In this document: positions 19,386 to 28,665 of the stretch, piece by piece | Numbering within the stretch: position 1 is the first letter of the stretch | Layout: each line of letters starts with the position of its first letter | NCBI GenBank assembly: GCA_018826295.1 | Contig: JAHJZX010000021.1 | Span: 62,001 to 126,000 of the forward strand | Origin: Gammaproteobacteria bacterium | GTDB taxonomy: Bacteria > Pseudomonadota > Gammaproteobacteria > Enterobacterales > Alteromonadaceae | Length of the DNA stretch: 64,000 nucleotides | Direction of reading: 5' to 3' | Translations under genes and position numbers: made by a program | The notes under the pieces: model-generated | Told to the model about the DNA's origin: nothing | Seen by the model: the letters and a program-made list of their open reading frames with translations, nothing else | The model's database searches: none

Positions 19386-20251
19386 AAGGCATAATACTAG
19401 CCGGCGGTTCGGGCACCCGCTTGTACCCGATTACCCGTGGTGTATCGAAACAGCTACTGCCGGTATATGACAAGCCGATGATTTACTATCCGCTGTCGGT
19501 ATTAATGCTGGCCGGTATCCGCGATATTTTAATTATCACCACACCGGAAGATCAGCCGGCTTTTCAGCGTTTGCTCGGCGATGGTACTGATTTTGGTATT
19601 CACCTAAGCTATGCCATCCAGCACACCCCGGATGGTTTGGCACAGGCGTTTATTATTGGTGAAGAATTTATTGGTAAAGACAGTGTTTGTCTGGTGCTTG
19701 GCGATAATATTTTTTATGGCCAGGGCTTTAGCCCAAAGCTAAAACAAGCCGCGGCCAGGACAACCGGTGCGACAGTATTTGGCTATCAGGTGCGCGATCC
19801 TGAACGATTTGGCGTGGTAGAGTTTGATGAAAACCGTAAAGCCATCTCAATTGAGGAAAAACCGCACCGGCCAAAATCAAATTATGCTGTCACTGGCCTT
19901 TATTTTTATGACAATGACGTAATTAACGTCGCCAAAAGCATCCAACCATCGCATCGCGGCGAATTGGAGATTACCTGTGTTAATCGCGAGTATCTCAGGC
20001 GTGGCCAATTACAGGTTGAAATGCTGGGCCGGGGTTTTGCGTGGCTGGACACCGGTACCTACGACAGTTTGCTTGAAGCATCATCATTTGTACAAACTAT
20101 CGAGCATCGGCAAGGATTTAAGGTAGCGGTGTTAGAAGAAATTGCCTACCTCAATGGCTGGCTAACGGCAGATGATATCGCACGTATCGCCGGCACTATG
20201 GCGAAAAACAGTTATGGCCAGTATCTGGCAGAGTTGGTTAAAACGACATGA
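19382..20251 (+). CDS. rmlA: Glucose-1-phosphate thymidylyltransferase RmlA
   Basis: The 289-residue nucleotidyltransferase begins with [16 protein letters not shown] and [16 protein letters not shown], the nucleotide-binding signature, and has [28 protein letters not shown] and [12 protein letters not shown]. It forms dTDP-glucose from glucose-1-phosphate and dTTP, the entry step for the dTDP-sugars in this cluster. It sits between rmlB and the aminotransferase gene with 4-nt overlaps on both sides. Confidence 0.96.
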   Translation: MKGIILAGGSGTRLYPITRGVSKQLLPVYDKPMIYYPLSVLMLAGIRDILIITTPEDQPAFQRLLGDGTDFGIHLSYAIQHTPDGLAQAFIIGEEFIGKDSVCLVLGDNIFYGQGFSPKLKQAAARTTGATVFGYQVRDPERFGVVEFDENRKAISIEEKPHRPKSNYAVTGLYFYDNDVINVAKSIQPSHRGELEITCVNREYLRRGQLQVEMLGRGFAWLDTGTYDSLLEASSFVQTIEHRQGFKVAVLEEIAYLNGWLTADDIARIAGTMAKNSYGQYLAELVKTT

Positions 20252-21345
20252 TCCCAGTAAACAAACCCTATTTACCAGCGTTTAGCAAATACACGCAATA
20301 TCTTGAACGGGTTTATGCAAAAGCCTGGCTTACAAACAATGGCCCTATGGTGCAAGAGCTAAAATTGCGTTTAGAAGAGTATCTTGGCGTAAAAAATCTG
20401 TTGCCGGTGGCAAATGGAACCCTGGCAATGCAGCTGGCCTATAAAGTGTTTGACTTGCAAGGCGAAGCAGTAACAACGCCGTTTACCTTTATTGCCAGCA
20501 GCAGCAGTTTAGCCTGGGAAGGGATTACGCCGCGGTTTGCTGATGTTGATACACAAAGCTATAACCTGTGTCCGTTGGCGACAGCCAGGGCTATATCGGA
20601 TCGCACGTCGGCTATCGTACCGGTGCATGTTTATGGTAATCCGTGTGATGTTCATGCTTTTGCGGAGCTTGGACAGCAACACAAACTAAAAGTTATCTAT
20701 GATGCCGCCCACGCGTTTGGTATTAAGGTTGGCGGGCAAAGCGTGCTAAATTTCGGTGATGCTGCGACATTAAGTTTTCATGCGACCAAGGTGTTTCATA
20801 GTGTTGAGGGCGGCGCAGTTATTTTTAATAGTAGCGACGATTACGAACGCGCCGTGCTAATGACCAATTTTGGTATAGATACCAAAACCGGACAGATTGC
20901 TGACAGTGGTATCAATACTAAGCTTAGCGAAATGCATGCTGCTATGGGACTTGCTGTGTTGGATAATATAGACGCTATCATGCAGCACAGAGTGGCGTTA
21001 TTTGAGCAATACTGCCATCAGTTAAAAGATGTTGTAGTGCAGCCTGCGTGGCACCAGCAAGCAACAACCAACGGCGCCTATATGCCGGTTACTTTTGACG
21101 ATGCGACGCAAAGCAGCATTGTACTGGATGGCCTGGCTCGTCAAGGCATTATCGCCCGACGCTATTTCTCGCCGTCGTTAAATCAGTTACCGCAATATAC
21201 TCAACGGTTTACTGATCCATGTCCGGTATCTGAATCGCTCGCTAGCCGTACTTTGTGTTTGCCGCTGTATTACGATTTGTCTGCTACAGACGTCACCACA
21301 ATAACCGATGCAGTTAAACAGGCGTTGTATGGCACTGCTAACTGA
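20248..21345 (+). CDS. vioA: dTDP-4-amino-4,6-dideoxyglucose aminotransferase, VioA-like (DegT/DnrJ family)
   Basis: The 365-residue PLP-dependent sugar aminotransferase has the DegT layout: [13 protein letters not shown] near the N-terminus, NGTLAMQLA (phosphate cup), [30 protein letters not shown] and the Schiff-base Lys181 in [10 protein letters not shown]. The overall pattern recalls VioA of Shigella dysenteriae type 7 / E. coli O7, which aminates dTDP-4-keto-6-deoxyglucose at C4. No FdtA/QdtA-type 3,4-ketoisomerase gene is present, which argues for a 4-amino rather than 3-amino sugar. Coupling to rmlA and to the acetyltransferase gene supports a dTDP-Qui4NAc branch. The exact product is inferred. 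Confidence 0.78.
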   Translation: MIPVNKPYLPAFSKYTQYLERVYAKAWLTNNGPMVQELKLRLEEYLGVKNLLPVANGTLAMQLAYKVFDLQGEAVTTPFTFIASSSSLAWEGITPRFADVDTQSYNLCPLATARAISDRTSAIVPVHVYGNPCDVHAFAELGQQHKLKVIYDAAHAFGIKVGGQSVLNFGDAATLSFHATKVFHSVEGGAVIFNSSDDYERAVLMTNFGIDTKTGQIADSGINTKLSEMHAAMGLAVLDNIDAIMQHRVALFEQYCHQLKDVVVQPAWHQQATTNGAYMPVTFDDATQSSIVLDGLARQGIIARRYFSPSLNQLPQYTQRFTDPCPVSESLASRTLCLPLYYDLSATDVTTITDAVKQALYGTAN

Positions 21346-21913
21346 GCAGCAACTGCAGGCCTTGGGTTTTAAAGCCCTGGGGCGCAACGTGCGTATCTCA
21401 GATAAAGCCAGCATTTATAATGCTGGCAATATTAGCATTGGTGACAATGTCCGTATTGATGACTTTGTTGTGCTTTCCGCCGGCAGTGGTGGCATAACAC
21501 TGGGCAGTCACATTCACATCGCGGTCTATACCAGCCTGATCGGCGCAGGCGCAATTACCATCGGAGACTTTGCTAATTTATCGTCAAGAGTATCGGTTTA
21601 CAGCTCTTCAGATGATTATTCTGGCGAGTCAATGACAAACCCTTGTGTGCCAGATGAATATAAAAACGTTACGCACGCAGATGTAGTAGCTGAAAAACAC
21701 GTTATTGTCGGTTGTGGTAGCGTTATTTTACCTGGTGTTACCTTGCATGAAGGTGTGGCTGTTGGTGCGCTTAGTTTGGTAACCAAAAGTTGCCCACCTT
21801 TTGGTATCTATGCCGGCGCACCTGCCAGGTTCATCAGGGAACGCAGTAACAATGTGCTCAATATGGAACATCGTTACGTCAATGCCATCAATTCAAGTAA
21901 CCCTGATAAGTGA
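21329..21913 (+). CDS. Left-handed beta-helix sugar O/N-acetyltransferase, VioB-like
   Basis: The 194-residue protein is built of hexapeptide repeats ([LIV]-G-x-x-x-x) in the middle, such as ISIGDNVRIDDF and ITLGSHIHIA, and ends with the acetyl-CoA binding region VIVGCGSVILPGVTLHEG and the usual GIYAGAPARFIRER. It most likely N-acetylates the amino group made by the VioA-like enzyme, giving dTDP-4-acetamido-4,6-dideoxyglucose. O-acetylation cannot be excluded. The ATG at 21329 overlaps the aminotransferase gene by 17 nt and follows AGGCG; an in-frame ATG at 21308 is less likely. From here the GC content falls, as is common in O-antigen regions. Confidence 0.8.
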   Translation: MALLTEQQLQALGFKALGRNVRISDKASIYNAGNISIGDNVRIDDFVVLSAGSGGITLGSHIHIAVYTSLIGAGAITIGDFANLSSRVSVYSSSDDYSGESMTNPCVPDEYKNVTHADVVAEKHVIVGCGSVILPGVTLHEGVAVGALSLVTKSCPPFGIYAGAPARFIRERSNNVLNMEHRYVNAINSSNPDK

Positions 21914-23439
21914 TATCAATGTTTAAATCGGCCGGTTGGAACTGGTTTAGCCAGCTTTATATAGCAATTGCCGGAATTGCGGTAATACCGGTTTATATTA
22001 AGTATTTTGGTGCCGAAGTATACGGGCTGATAGCATTTATGCTGACATTACAAATGCTGATGTCATTATTAGACGTAGGTTTTTCGGCATCGTTATCAAG
22101 AGAGGCCAGCCGATACCGCGCAGGAGCGAGTGAGCTTCGCTTTTTCCATTCTTTTTTGGCTATTATCTTACGAGTATTTCTGTGTAGTGGGATTGTGCTG
22201 GCGTTTAGCATCTTCTTTGCCGCTTCGTTTCTGGCTACCCAATGGCTTGAAGTCAATGAACTGGATTTAAACTTAGTCACCTATCTGCTTCAGATTAGTG
22301 CTCTGACAATTTTTTGTCGTTGGTTAGCCACATTTTTTCGTTCGGTATTGTTTGGCTATGAAGATATTATCTGGTTAGCTAAATTCACCACTGTCGTCGC
22401 GACCTTACGTTTTCTATTGGTAGTGCCACTTATCGTTTATTGGCAAATCGATGTTGAATTCTATTTTTATTATCAGTTCTTCGTGCAGTTATTTGAGTTG
22501 TTGGTTTTGGTTGGCCGCAAACATAAATTGCTGCCTGTTGCCAAAGAAACTGTAACAATGTCATTGTTTGATGAAGCCTTTAAAGCTCCGGTAAAATTCA
22601 CACTTGCTGCCGGTGGCGCCACTATACTTTGGTTACTCATTTCACAGGCTGACAAATTCTTCGCTTCAACATTTTTAAGCCTTGCTGATTATGGTTATTT
22701 TCATGTGGCAGTTATGGCGGCCGGCTTGATTACGCTAATCACCGCGCCGTTAGTTCAAGCTATGCAGCCCAGAGTGACAACTTTTCTGGCAACAGGTGAT
22801 CTAGACTCCGCGTTAAATATCGTTCGGCAACTATTTGACTTTATGACGGTTATGTCAGTGTCTACTGTGCTTGTGGTGTACATTTTTGGTTTTAGCCTGT
22901 TGAGAGCCTGGTATGGTGAATCGGGTTTCGCTGAGCGTACATATCAGGTGTTTTTGATCTACAGTGCAGCTACCGCAGTCCTGGCAATTAATTCGTGTTC
23001 CTATATTCTCGATTATGCTGCGGGTAAAATCAGGCTGCGTAATTACTTTAGCCTAGCAATGTTGCTTCTGCTTTTGGTTGCTTATCCATTGAGCTTTTAT
23101 TATTTCTCGTCTGTTGGTGCGGCGTTTGTATGGTTAGGTATTAATGTCCTGTATTTTATTGTCGCCCAGCCGCTACTCTTGTCCCAACACAGCTCTGCGC
23201 TGTATCCAAATCTTGTCCAACGTACAATACTGCCGCGCATACTGCTATGTATATGTCTGGCTGCCGCGTGTTTTGTTCTGGATTTGCCAGCAGTGTTTCA
23301 ATTAATTGAGAGCAGGATCGGCCTATTTGTAATGGCAGGGTTCAGTTGGATTATTCTGATTGTTATTTTTTTGTTGGCAAAAGCTGAGCCAAGGGCTTTT
23401 TTACTAAATAAATTAAGTGATTATTATGAGCGTACCTAA
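21910..23439 (+). CDS. wzx: Wzx-type lipid-linked oligosaccharide flippase
   Basis: The 509-residue, very hydrophobic protein has about 12-14 transmembrane helices. It begins with FKSAGWNWFSQLYIAIAGIAVIPVYIKYFGAE (given here as its general character: the MATE/Wzx-like opening with a Gly near a Y-x-Y-F-G-A-E turn). Such proteins flip undecaprenyl-PP-linked repeat units across the inner membrane. The GTG at 21910 overlaps the previous stop (GTGA); ATG at 21919 is the alternative start. Base composition is clearly more AT-rich than in the rml genes. It is one of three flippase-like genes in the window. Confidence 0.85.
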   Translation: MISMFKSAGWNWFSQLYIAIAGIAVIPVYIKYFGAEVYGLIAFMLTLQMLMSLLDVGFSASLSREASRYRAGASELRFFHSFLAIILRVFLCSGIVLAFSIFFAASFLATQWLEVNELDLNLVTYLLQISALTIFCRWLATFFRSVLFGYEDIIWLAKFTTVVATLRFLLVVPLIVYWQIDVEFYFYYQFFVQLFELLVLVGRKHKLLPVAKETVTMSLFDEAFKAPVKFTLAAGGATILWLLISQADKFFASTFLSLADYGYFHVAVMAAGLITLITAPLVQAMQPRVTTFLATGDLDSALNIVRQLFDFMTVMSVSTVLVVYIFGFSLLRAWYGESGFAERTYQVFLIYSAATAVLAINSCSYILDYAAGKIRLRNYFSLAMLLLLLVAYPLSFYYFSSVGAAFVWLGINVLYFIVAQPLLLSQHSSALYPNLVQRTILPRILLCICLAAACFVLDLPAVFQLIESRIGLFVMAGFSWIILIVIFLLAKAEPRAFLLNKLSDYYERT

Positions 23440-24376
23440 GATAAGCGTGTGTGTCGTAACTTATAACCAGGTTCACTATATTCGCAAGTGTGTTGAGAGT
23501 ATTTTACAACAACAGGTCGATTGTGATTTTGAACTTATTGTTGCGGACGATTGCTCAACAGACGGCACCCGTGAAGTCCTGCTTGATTTGCAGCAGCACT
23601 ATTCAGATCAGCTCAAGTTAGTGCTACACGAAAAAAATGTTGGGCCAATAAATAATTACTTTTCTGTACATAACCTGGCACAAGGCGAATACATCAGCCA
23701 CCTTGACGGCGATGATTATGCGTTGCCAGGTAAACTTCAGGTGTTGAAAGACTTTTTAGATGAAAACGACGATTGCCAGATAGTTTGGCATCGTATGGTT
23801 ATTTTGAATGAAAAAGGCGAGACTGCGGTCGGCATGCCGGTCCAACCTGTCGATGAACTATTGGGTATAAATAAGTTTTATCTAGCTGATTTAGCAAAAT
23901 ATTACGGTCTGACAGGTTGCCATTCAGGCAGTATGTATCGGAAATCTGCCAAAAAACTGACTGCTTATGATAAACCTACTATTGATTATTATATGACGCT
24001 GACTTTTGTCCAGAATGGCGGATATGCCGCTTATATTAATCAACCTTACGGAGTGTACCGCTTTTTTAAGCAAGATAAGACTTTAACCCGACAAAAAGGC
24101 AACATGTATGTCGGACTAGCCAAGCTTGATTTTATTGAGCGCATGCTAACGGAGAATGTGCCGGTGCGCAGGGAGTTTGCAGCTCAGCTTATTTTTGAAA
24201 TTTTCACCCGAGCTTACTTACGTCATCCGCTTAAATGGCGGTTTTTTAAGCTGCTTTTAAAATGTCGGGCATTGCCCAGAATGCGGGATCTGCTAATCAT
24301 ATGGAAAGTGTTCAACGCCAGTCGCCACAGTAATCTTGTTGCTGCATTTGAACGCGGGTACTCAGGACAAATTTAA
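23426..24376 (+). CDS. Family 2 glycosyltransferase
   Basis: The 316-residue GT-A protein opens with the strand ISVCVVTYNQVHYIRKCVESIL, then VADDCSTDGT (first Asp pair), HLDGDDYALPGK (DxD-like metal and donor site) and a C-terminal region with MYRKSAKKL and a helical tail. It transfers one sugar of the repeat unit from a nucleotide donor at the cytoplasmic face. The donor cannot be named from sequence. It overlaps wzx by 14 nt when starting at ATG 23426 (AAGTGA upstream); a GTG nine bases earlier is possible. Confidence 0.85.
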   Translation: MSVPKISVCVVTYNQVHYIRKCVESILQQQVDCDFELIVADDCSTDGTREVLLDLQQHYSDQLKLVLHEKNVGPINNYFSVHNLAQGEYISHLDGDDYALPGKLQVLKDFLDENDDCQIVWHRMVILNEKGETAVGMPVQPVDELLGINKFYLADLAKYYGLTGCHSGSMYRKSAKKLTAYDKPTIDYYMTLTFVQNGGYAAYINQPYGVYRFFKQDKTLTRQKGNMYVGLAKLDFIERMLTENVPVRREFAAQLIFEIFTRAYLRHPLKWRFFKLLLKCRALPRMRDLLIIWKVFNASRHSNLVAAFERGYSGQI

Positions 24377-24397
24377 AAAGTAGAAGGAAAGCTAAAC

Positions 24398-26329
24398 GTG
24401 TGCGGATTTGCAGGTATTCTGGCTGAACAACAAGCATTGGCGGTTAATACAGCCCTACTGCAGAAAATGGGCGATAGCATAGTGCATCGTGGGCCGGATG
24501 ATCACGGCATATATACTTCGCCTGACAACTGTCTGGGTTTTGTGCATCGACGACTGGCTATTCTGGATTTATCAGAGGCAGGCCATCAGCCAATGGCTTC
24601 AAACGATACGCGCTATGTTATCGCGTATAACGGCGAAATATATAACCATCTCGAGCTAAGGCGTGAACTGGAACAACAGTTTGACAGCCAGTGGCGAGGA
24701 CACTCTGATACCGAAACCCTGTTAGAAGGTATTAGGTGCTGGGGTATTGAGCCAACCGTATCACGCTGTGTGGGTATGTTTGCTTTTGCATTGTGGGATA
24801 ACACAGAGCGTACTTTGACACTAGGACGTGACAGAGTGGGAGAGAAGCCACTCTATTATGGCTTTTGCAACGGCGTATTTTTATTCGGCTCTGAGCTTAA
24901 AGCATTAAAAGCCCACCCGGCTTTTGATAGCCGTATTAACATTGCTGCCGTGGCGCTGATGTTGCGGCATAAATATATACCGGCGCCACACACTATATAT
25001 CAGCAGTTATTTAAACTATTACCAGGAAGCTTATTAACGCTGCAAGCTGATAAGCTTCAGCAAGGCGCAGATATACAGCCGTACTGGAGTTTTACAACAG
25101 CTGCGGCAAAAGCAAGCAGTAACCCGTTTAACGGTACAGAGCAAGAGGCATTGGATGCTGCAGAAAACCAGCTTAAACAGGCTGTCAGTGAACAAATGCT
25201 GGCCGATGTGCCGTTGGGCGCATTCTTATCTGGCGGTACCGACTCGTCTTTAATAGCAGCATTAATGCAAGCTCAGTCGACCAAACCGATACGCACTTTT
25301 ACTGTAGGTTTTAACGTACCGGAATATAACGAAGCTGAGCATGCCAAAGCTGTAGCGGCGCATTTGGGTACTGATCATACTGAAATTTATGTTGGTGAAC
25401 AGGACGCGCTGAATGTAGTACCTAAGCTGGTTACTACGTATGACGAGCCCTTTGCTGACAGTTCGCAAATTCCGACTTACCTAATTGCTGCTGAAGCACG
25501 TAAGCATGTAACGGTTGCGTTGTCTGGTGACGCCGGAGATGAGCTATTTGGCGGTTACAGCCGTTATTTTGATTGTGTGCGTAAGGCTGATAAATTATCG
25601 GCGCTGCCACAAGCATTTTTCTCCCTGCTGGGATGGTGCCAACCCTTGCTGAACGCTGATGTCTGGCAGCAGCTTGATCGTATGGCCGGGCAAACTCACC
25701 GCGGTCTTTTTTCCAATACCTTTGGCCGTGCTGCAGATCTCTCTCAATTAAATGATTTTTCGGCGTTATATCGTTATATGGTGTCAGATTGGAAGCATCC
25801 GTCAGACGTGCTAATGTCTGCTGCTGAGCCTACAACTTTACTTAACCTTAAGGTTATAGCCGAGTCAGAAGAGCGCTTTAACTGGATGATGCTGGCTGAT
25901 AGCCAAACCTATTTGCCCGATGATGTTCTGGTGAAGGTCGATCGAGCTGCTATGGCTGCGTCATTGGAAACACGGGTGCCAATGCTGGATCACCGCTTTA
26001 TTGAACTGGCGCTGGCGTTGCCGCTGAACCTGAAAATTCGTGGTGGTACGGGTAAATGGGCACTAAAACAGATACTGTATAAATATGTACCCAAACCATT
26101 ACTGGATAGGCCAAAAACTGGCTTCGGTGTCCCGGTAGACCATTGGCTCAGAGGTCCTTTACGTGACTGGGCTGAAGCCTTACTGGACGAGCATAAACTA
26201 AGCCAACAAGGTCTGTTTAACGTAGCCACGGTTAAAAAATACTGGCATGAACATTTAAGCGGTGGCCGTAACTGGCAGTATCCGCTGTGGAACCTGCTTA
26301 TGTTTCAAAGCTGGCTGCAGGAGCAATAA
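24398..26329 (+). CDS. asnB: Asparagine synthase-type glutamine amidotransferase (first copy)
   Basis: The 643-residue protein has an Ntn glutaminase domain with the nucleophile Cys2 (start MCGFAGI), HRRLAILDLSEAGHQPM, YNGEIYNH and GHSDTETLL. The ATP-pyrophosphatase synthetase domain has the P-loop LSGGTDSSLIAAL and GDAGDELFGGYSRY. In sugar clusters these proteins amidate uronic acids (compare WbpS) rather than make free asparagine, which fits the HexNAcA pathway here. The GTG start follows AGAAGGAA. A second, similar gene lies at 29.8 kb, so two different carboxyl groups may be amidated, or one copy is redundant. The sugar role is inferred. Confidence 0.88.
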   Translation: MCGFAGILAEQQALAVNTALLQKMGDSIVHRGPDDHGIYTSPDNCLGFVHRRLAILDLSEAGHQPMASNDTRYVIAYNGEIYNHLELRRELEQQFDSQWRGHSDTETLLEGIRCWGIEPTVSRCVGMFAFALWDNTERTLTLGRDRVGEKPLYYGFCNGVFLFGSELKALKAHPAFDSRINIAAVALMLRHKYIPAPHTIYQQLFKLLPGSLLTLQADKLQQGADIQPYWSFTTAAAKASSNPFNGTEQEALDAAENQLKQAVSEQMLADVPLGAFLSGGTDSSLIAALMQAQSTKPIRTFTVGFNVPEYNEAEHAKAVAAHLGTDHTEIYVGEQDALNVVPKLVTTYDEPFADSSQIPTYLIAAEARKHVTVALSGDAGDELFGGYSRYFDCVRKADKLSALPQAFFSLLGWCQPLLNADVWQQLDRMAGQTHRGLFSNTFGRAADLSQLNDFSALYRYMVSDWKHPSDVLMSAAEPTTLLNLKVIAESEERFNWMMLADSQTYLPDDVLVKVDRAAMAASLETRVPMLDHRFIELALALPLNLKIRGGTGKWALKQILYKYVPKPLLDRPKTGFGVPVDHWLRGPLRDWAEALLDEHKLSQQGLFNVATVKKYWHEHLSGGRNWQYPLWNLLMFQSWLQEQ

Positions 26330-26379
26330 GCGGTGAACTCTATTGCAAACAAGCAACATCTTAAAGCCGTGCTAACAGA

Positions 26380-27369
26380 GTGTTGGTCTCTATGCTAGTG
26401 TCTCAGCAAGCCGCAAACGTAAACCAGTTGCAAAAGTTTGCCTGTTTTCTGGTGGCTTTGCTTTATGCGGCTTTGCTGTGCAGCTTTCCGATGGAGGGCG
26501 TAATAGACAGAGCAAACTATCTGGAAATGGCGCGGGTGTCACCGCTTATCATGGCGCGGCATCTGGGACAGGGGTTGCATTCGCTGTTTGCCAATGAGCC
26601 GGTGTGGTTGGCACTTAATTCTGTGCTGGGTTTATTGTTTGACGATACCGTTGTTGTGCGCATTATTGTTTTTTTCAGCGCCTTTGTCGTGTCGTACTTG
26701 CTGCTGCTAAATAACCCAAAAAACTTCTTTTGGCTGATGTTAGTGCTGGTTTTTCCGCAGGTAATGAAAAATTTTGTTATCCACATCCGGCAGGGGCTGG
26801 CAATAGCGGTATTTTTGTTGGGTTGGTTTAGTGCCGGGAACAAAAAACGGTTATTTTTTATTGGCTTATCACCGTTTATTCATTCCAGCTTTTTTATCAT
26901 TATTGCCATAATGCTCGGCGGCTGGTTGCTGAAAAAGCTCAGAACTGCGCCGGACATCAAGCTGCTGTTGTATTTTTGTGTGTCTCTGTCTTTAGCGTTG
27001 CTGGTAGCGCAATTGGCCGCCATAGTCGGGGCAAGGCAAGCGACCACTACGGCGATAACAGCGGAAGCGGCTTCAGGTATTGGTTTTTTATTCTGGACTA
27101 TGATGCTGGTGCTAATGCTGCTGCAGGGCCGGCGTTTTTTGCATCAGTATACCGTTGCCAGTGGAGTATTAATTTTCTATCTGGCAGCCTACTTTTTTAC
27201 ACCCATTGCTGGGCGGGTATTTGAAAGTGGTGTGCTGCTGGTGTTACTGGCTTTACTGGCCATCACGGGCTGGCGGCGCATTATTATGCTTACCACCATA
27301 TTGGCATTTAATGCTGCGTTAATGCTGGTAAGTTATACCCAACCACTTATGGGCTTTGCTGAAAATTAA
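26380..27369 (+). CDS. wzy: EpsG-family polymerase, probable Wzy
   Basis: The 329-residue (or 325 with ATG 26392) integral membrane protein has about 9-10 helices. It carries the EpsG/Wzy features of a periplasmic loop near the N-terminus with D-R-x-N-Y, a central IRQGLA motif and a later FIHSSFF motif. The Arg and His residues of these are conserved in the family. It is the only polymerase candidate in the cluster, as expected for a Wzx/Wzy-dependent pathway, and would join repeat units at the periplasmic face. The start is uncertain between GTG 26380 and ATG 26392, and neither has a strong ribosome-binding site. Confidence 0.75.
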   Translation: MLVSMLVSQQAANVNQLQKFACFLVALLYAALLCSFPMEGVIDRANYLEMARVSPLIMARHLGQGLHSLFANEPVWLALNSVLGLLFDDTVVVRIIVFFSAFVVSYLLLLNNPKNFFWLMLVLVFPQVMKNFVIHIRQGLAIAVFLLGWFSAGNKKRLFFIGLSPFIHSSFFIIIAIMLGGWLLKKLRTAPDIKLLLYFCVSLSLALLVAQLAAIVGARQATTTAITAEAASGIGFLFWTMMLVLMLLQGRRFLHQYTVASGVLIFYLAAYFFTPIAGRVFESGVLLVLLALLAITGWRRIIMLTTILAFNAALMLVSYTQPLMGFAEN

Positions 27370-27399
27370 GCACTCAATTGAATACTGTAAAGACAGAAA

Positions 27400-28536
27400 A
27401 TGACAACAGATAGCGAAAAACTAAAACCCCATAAGCAAAAATGCAGCTTGCTAATTTCGTCTCTTAGCGGTGGCGGGGCTGAGGGTGTGTGTGTCACTGT
27501 GGCTAATGGGTTGGCGGAGCTGGGCTGGCAGGTTGAGCTGGTGGTACTGCATTTAAACGATGCGGTGCATTTAGCCCGTGTTTCTGACCAGGTTACATTG
27601 GTAAATCTTAATGTGTTACAGGCACGCTATGTGTTTAAACCGTTAAGGCAGTATCTGCGTATTGCAGCACCGGATAAAGTACTGGCGTTTAACTATGAGT
27701 TAACTATGGCTACCGTGTTAATACGTGGGCTTTATGGTTTTAAATTTGACTTAATAGCGAGAAATATCAACACTATATCGCGAAATATGCAGTCTTACGG
27801 ACGTTCGCTTAAAGGCAAAATATTTAGTATTTTGTTGAAGTCGCTGTATAAAAAAGCCGACTTTGTTATTAACCAAAGCCAAGGTATGCAGCAGGACTTA
27901 CTTGCTTGTATGCCGCAGTTTGCCGGCCGGTGCAATGTTATTAATAACCCTGTGTCACCGATATATGAACACTTGTCCGATGATTTTTTACTCAGTGATA
28001 AAGCCGCTGAACATTATATTTTATGTGTCGGCAGGCTGGAGCAACAAAAAGCGTTTCACCAGGCTATTTCTGCTTTTAGCGAAATAGCCGCCGAATTTCC
28101 TCTGCTCAGGCTTAAATTTGTTGGTAAAGGCAGTTTAGAACAAGCATTACAGCTGCAAGCGCAACAGTTGGGAATAGTTGACCGTGTCGATTTCGCCGGT
28201 TTTCATCAGCAGCTGCTGCCATTTTATAAAAATGCCCAACTTACGTTATTAACATCGTTGTACGAGGGGTTTCCAAATGTCTTGGTCGAGTCTATTAGTT
28301 GTGGCACTGCGGTGGTATCGGTTGACTGCCCAAGTGGTCCGGCAGAGATTATTCAGCCAGGCATCAACGGGGCTTTGGTTCGTAAAGGTGAGTCAATAGC
28401 TCAGGCACTGCGCACTGTTTTGCAGCAGCCGTGCTACACTGATGCGTTAAAAATTAAAGCAACGGCTCTGCCTTTCACTCAAATAGCCATTTTGCAGCGC
28501 TATGAGCAGGTATTAACTGATGTGAATAGCAGATAA
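27400..28536 (+). CDS. Family 4 glycosyltransferase
   Basis: The 378-residue GT-B protein has an N-terminal SLSGGGAEGVCVTVANGLA loop typical of GalNAc/PglJ-like GT4 enzymes, a C-terminal nucleotide-sugar site beginning ILCVGRLEQQKAFHQAI, and the E-x7-E element in YEGFPNVLVESISCG. It is a retaining transferase acting at the cytoplasmic membrane surface. Two to three residues around the E-x7-E are intact, so it should be active. Donor and linkage are unknown. Downstream is a 129-nt AT-rich gap with no clear promoter. Confidence 0.87.
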   Translation: MTTDSEKLKPHKQKCSLLISSLSGGGAEGVCVTVANGLAELGWQVELVVLHLNDAVHLARVSDQVTLVNLNVLQARYVFKPLRQYLRIAAPDKVLAFNYELTMATVLIRGLYGFKFDLIARNINTISRNMQSYGRSLKGKIFSILLKSLYKKADFVINQSQGMQQDLLACMPQFAGRCNVINNPVSPIYEHLSDDFLLSDKAAEHYILCVGRLEQQKAFHQAISAFSEIAAEFPLLRLKFVGKGSLEQALQLQAQQLGIVDRVDFAGFHQQLLPFYKNAQLTLLTSLYEGFPNVLVESISCGTAVVSVDCPSGPAEIIQPGINGALVRKGESIAQALRTVLQQPCYTDALKIKATALPFTQIAILQRYEQVLTDVNSR

Positions 28537-28665
28537 AGGCTCGTTTGGGGCATTTATGTCTAAACAAATTTATGGCTTAATTAAATCGCTTAGTACAGGT
28601 TCATTTTTTTAACTACTTAGCTAGTCACCTACGTTCCTCATTAATCTAATATTTCAGGATACCGT

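Noticed and set aside
20248-21913. 3-amino sugar pathway (FdtB/FdtC, Fuc3NAc or Qui3NAc)
   Set aside because: The required 3,4-ketoisomerase (FdtA/QdtA) is absent, and the aminotransferase resembles VioA.
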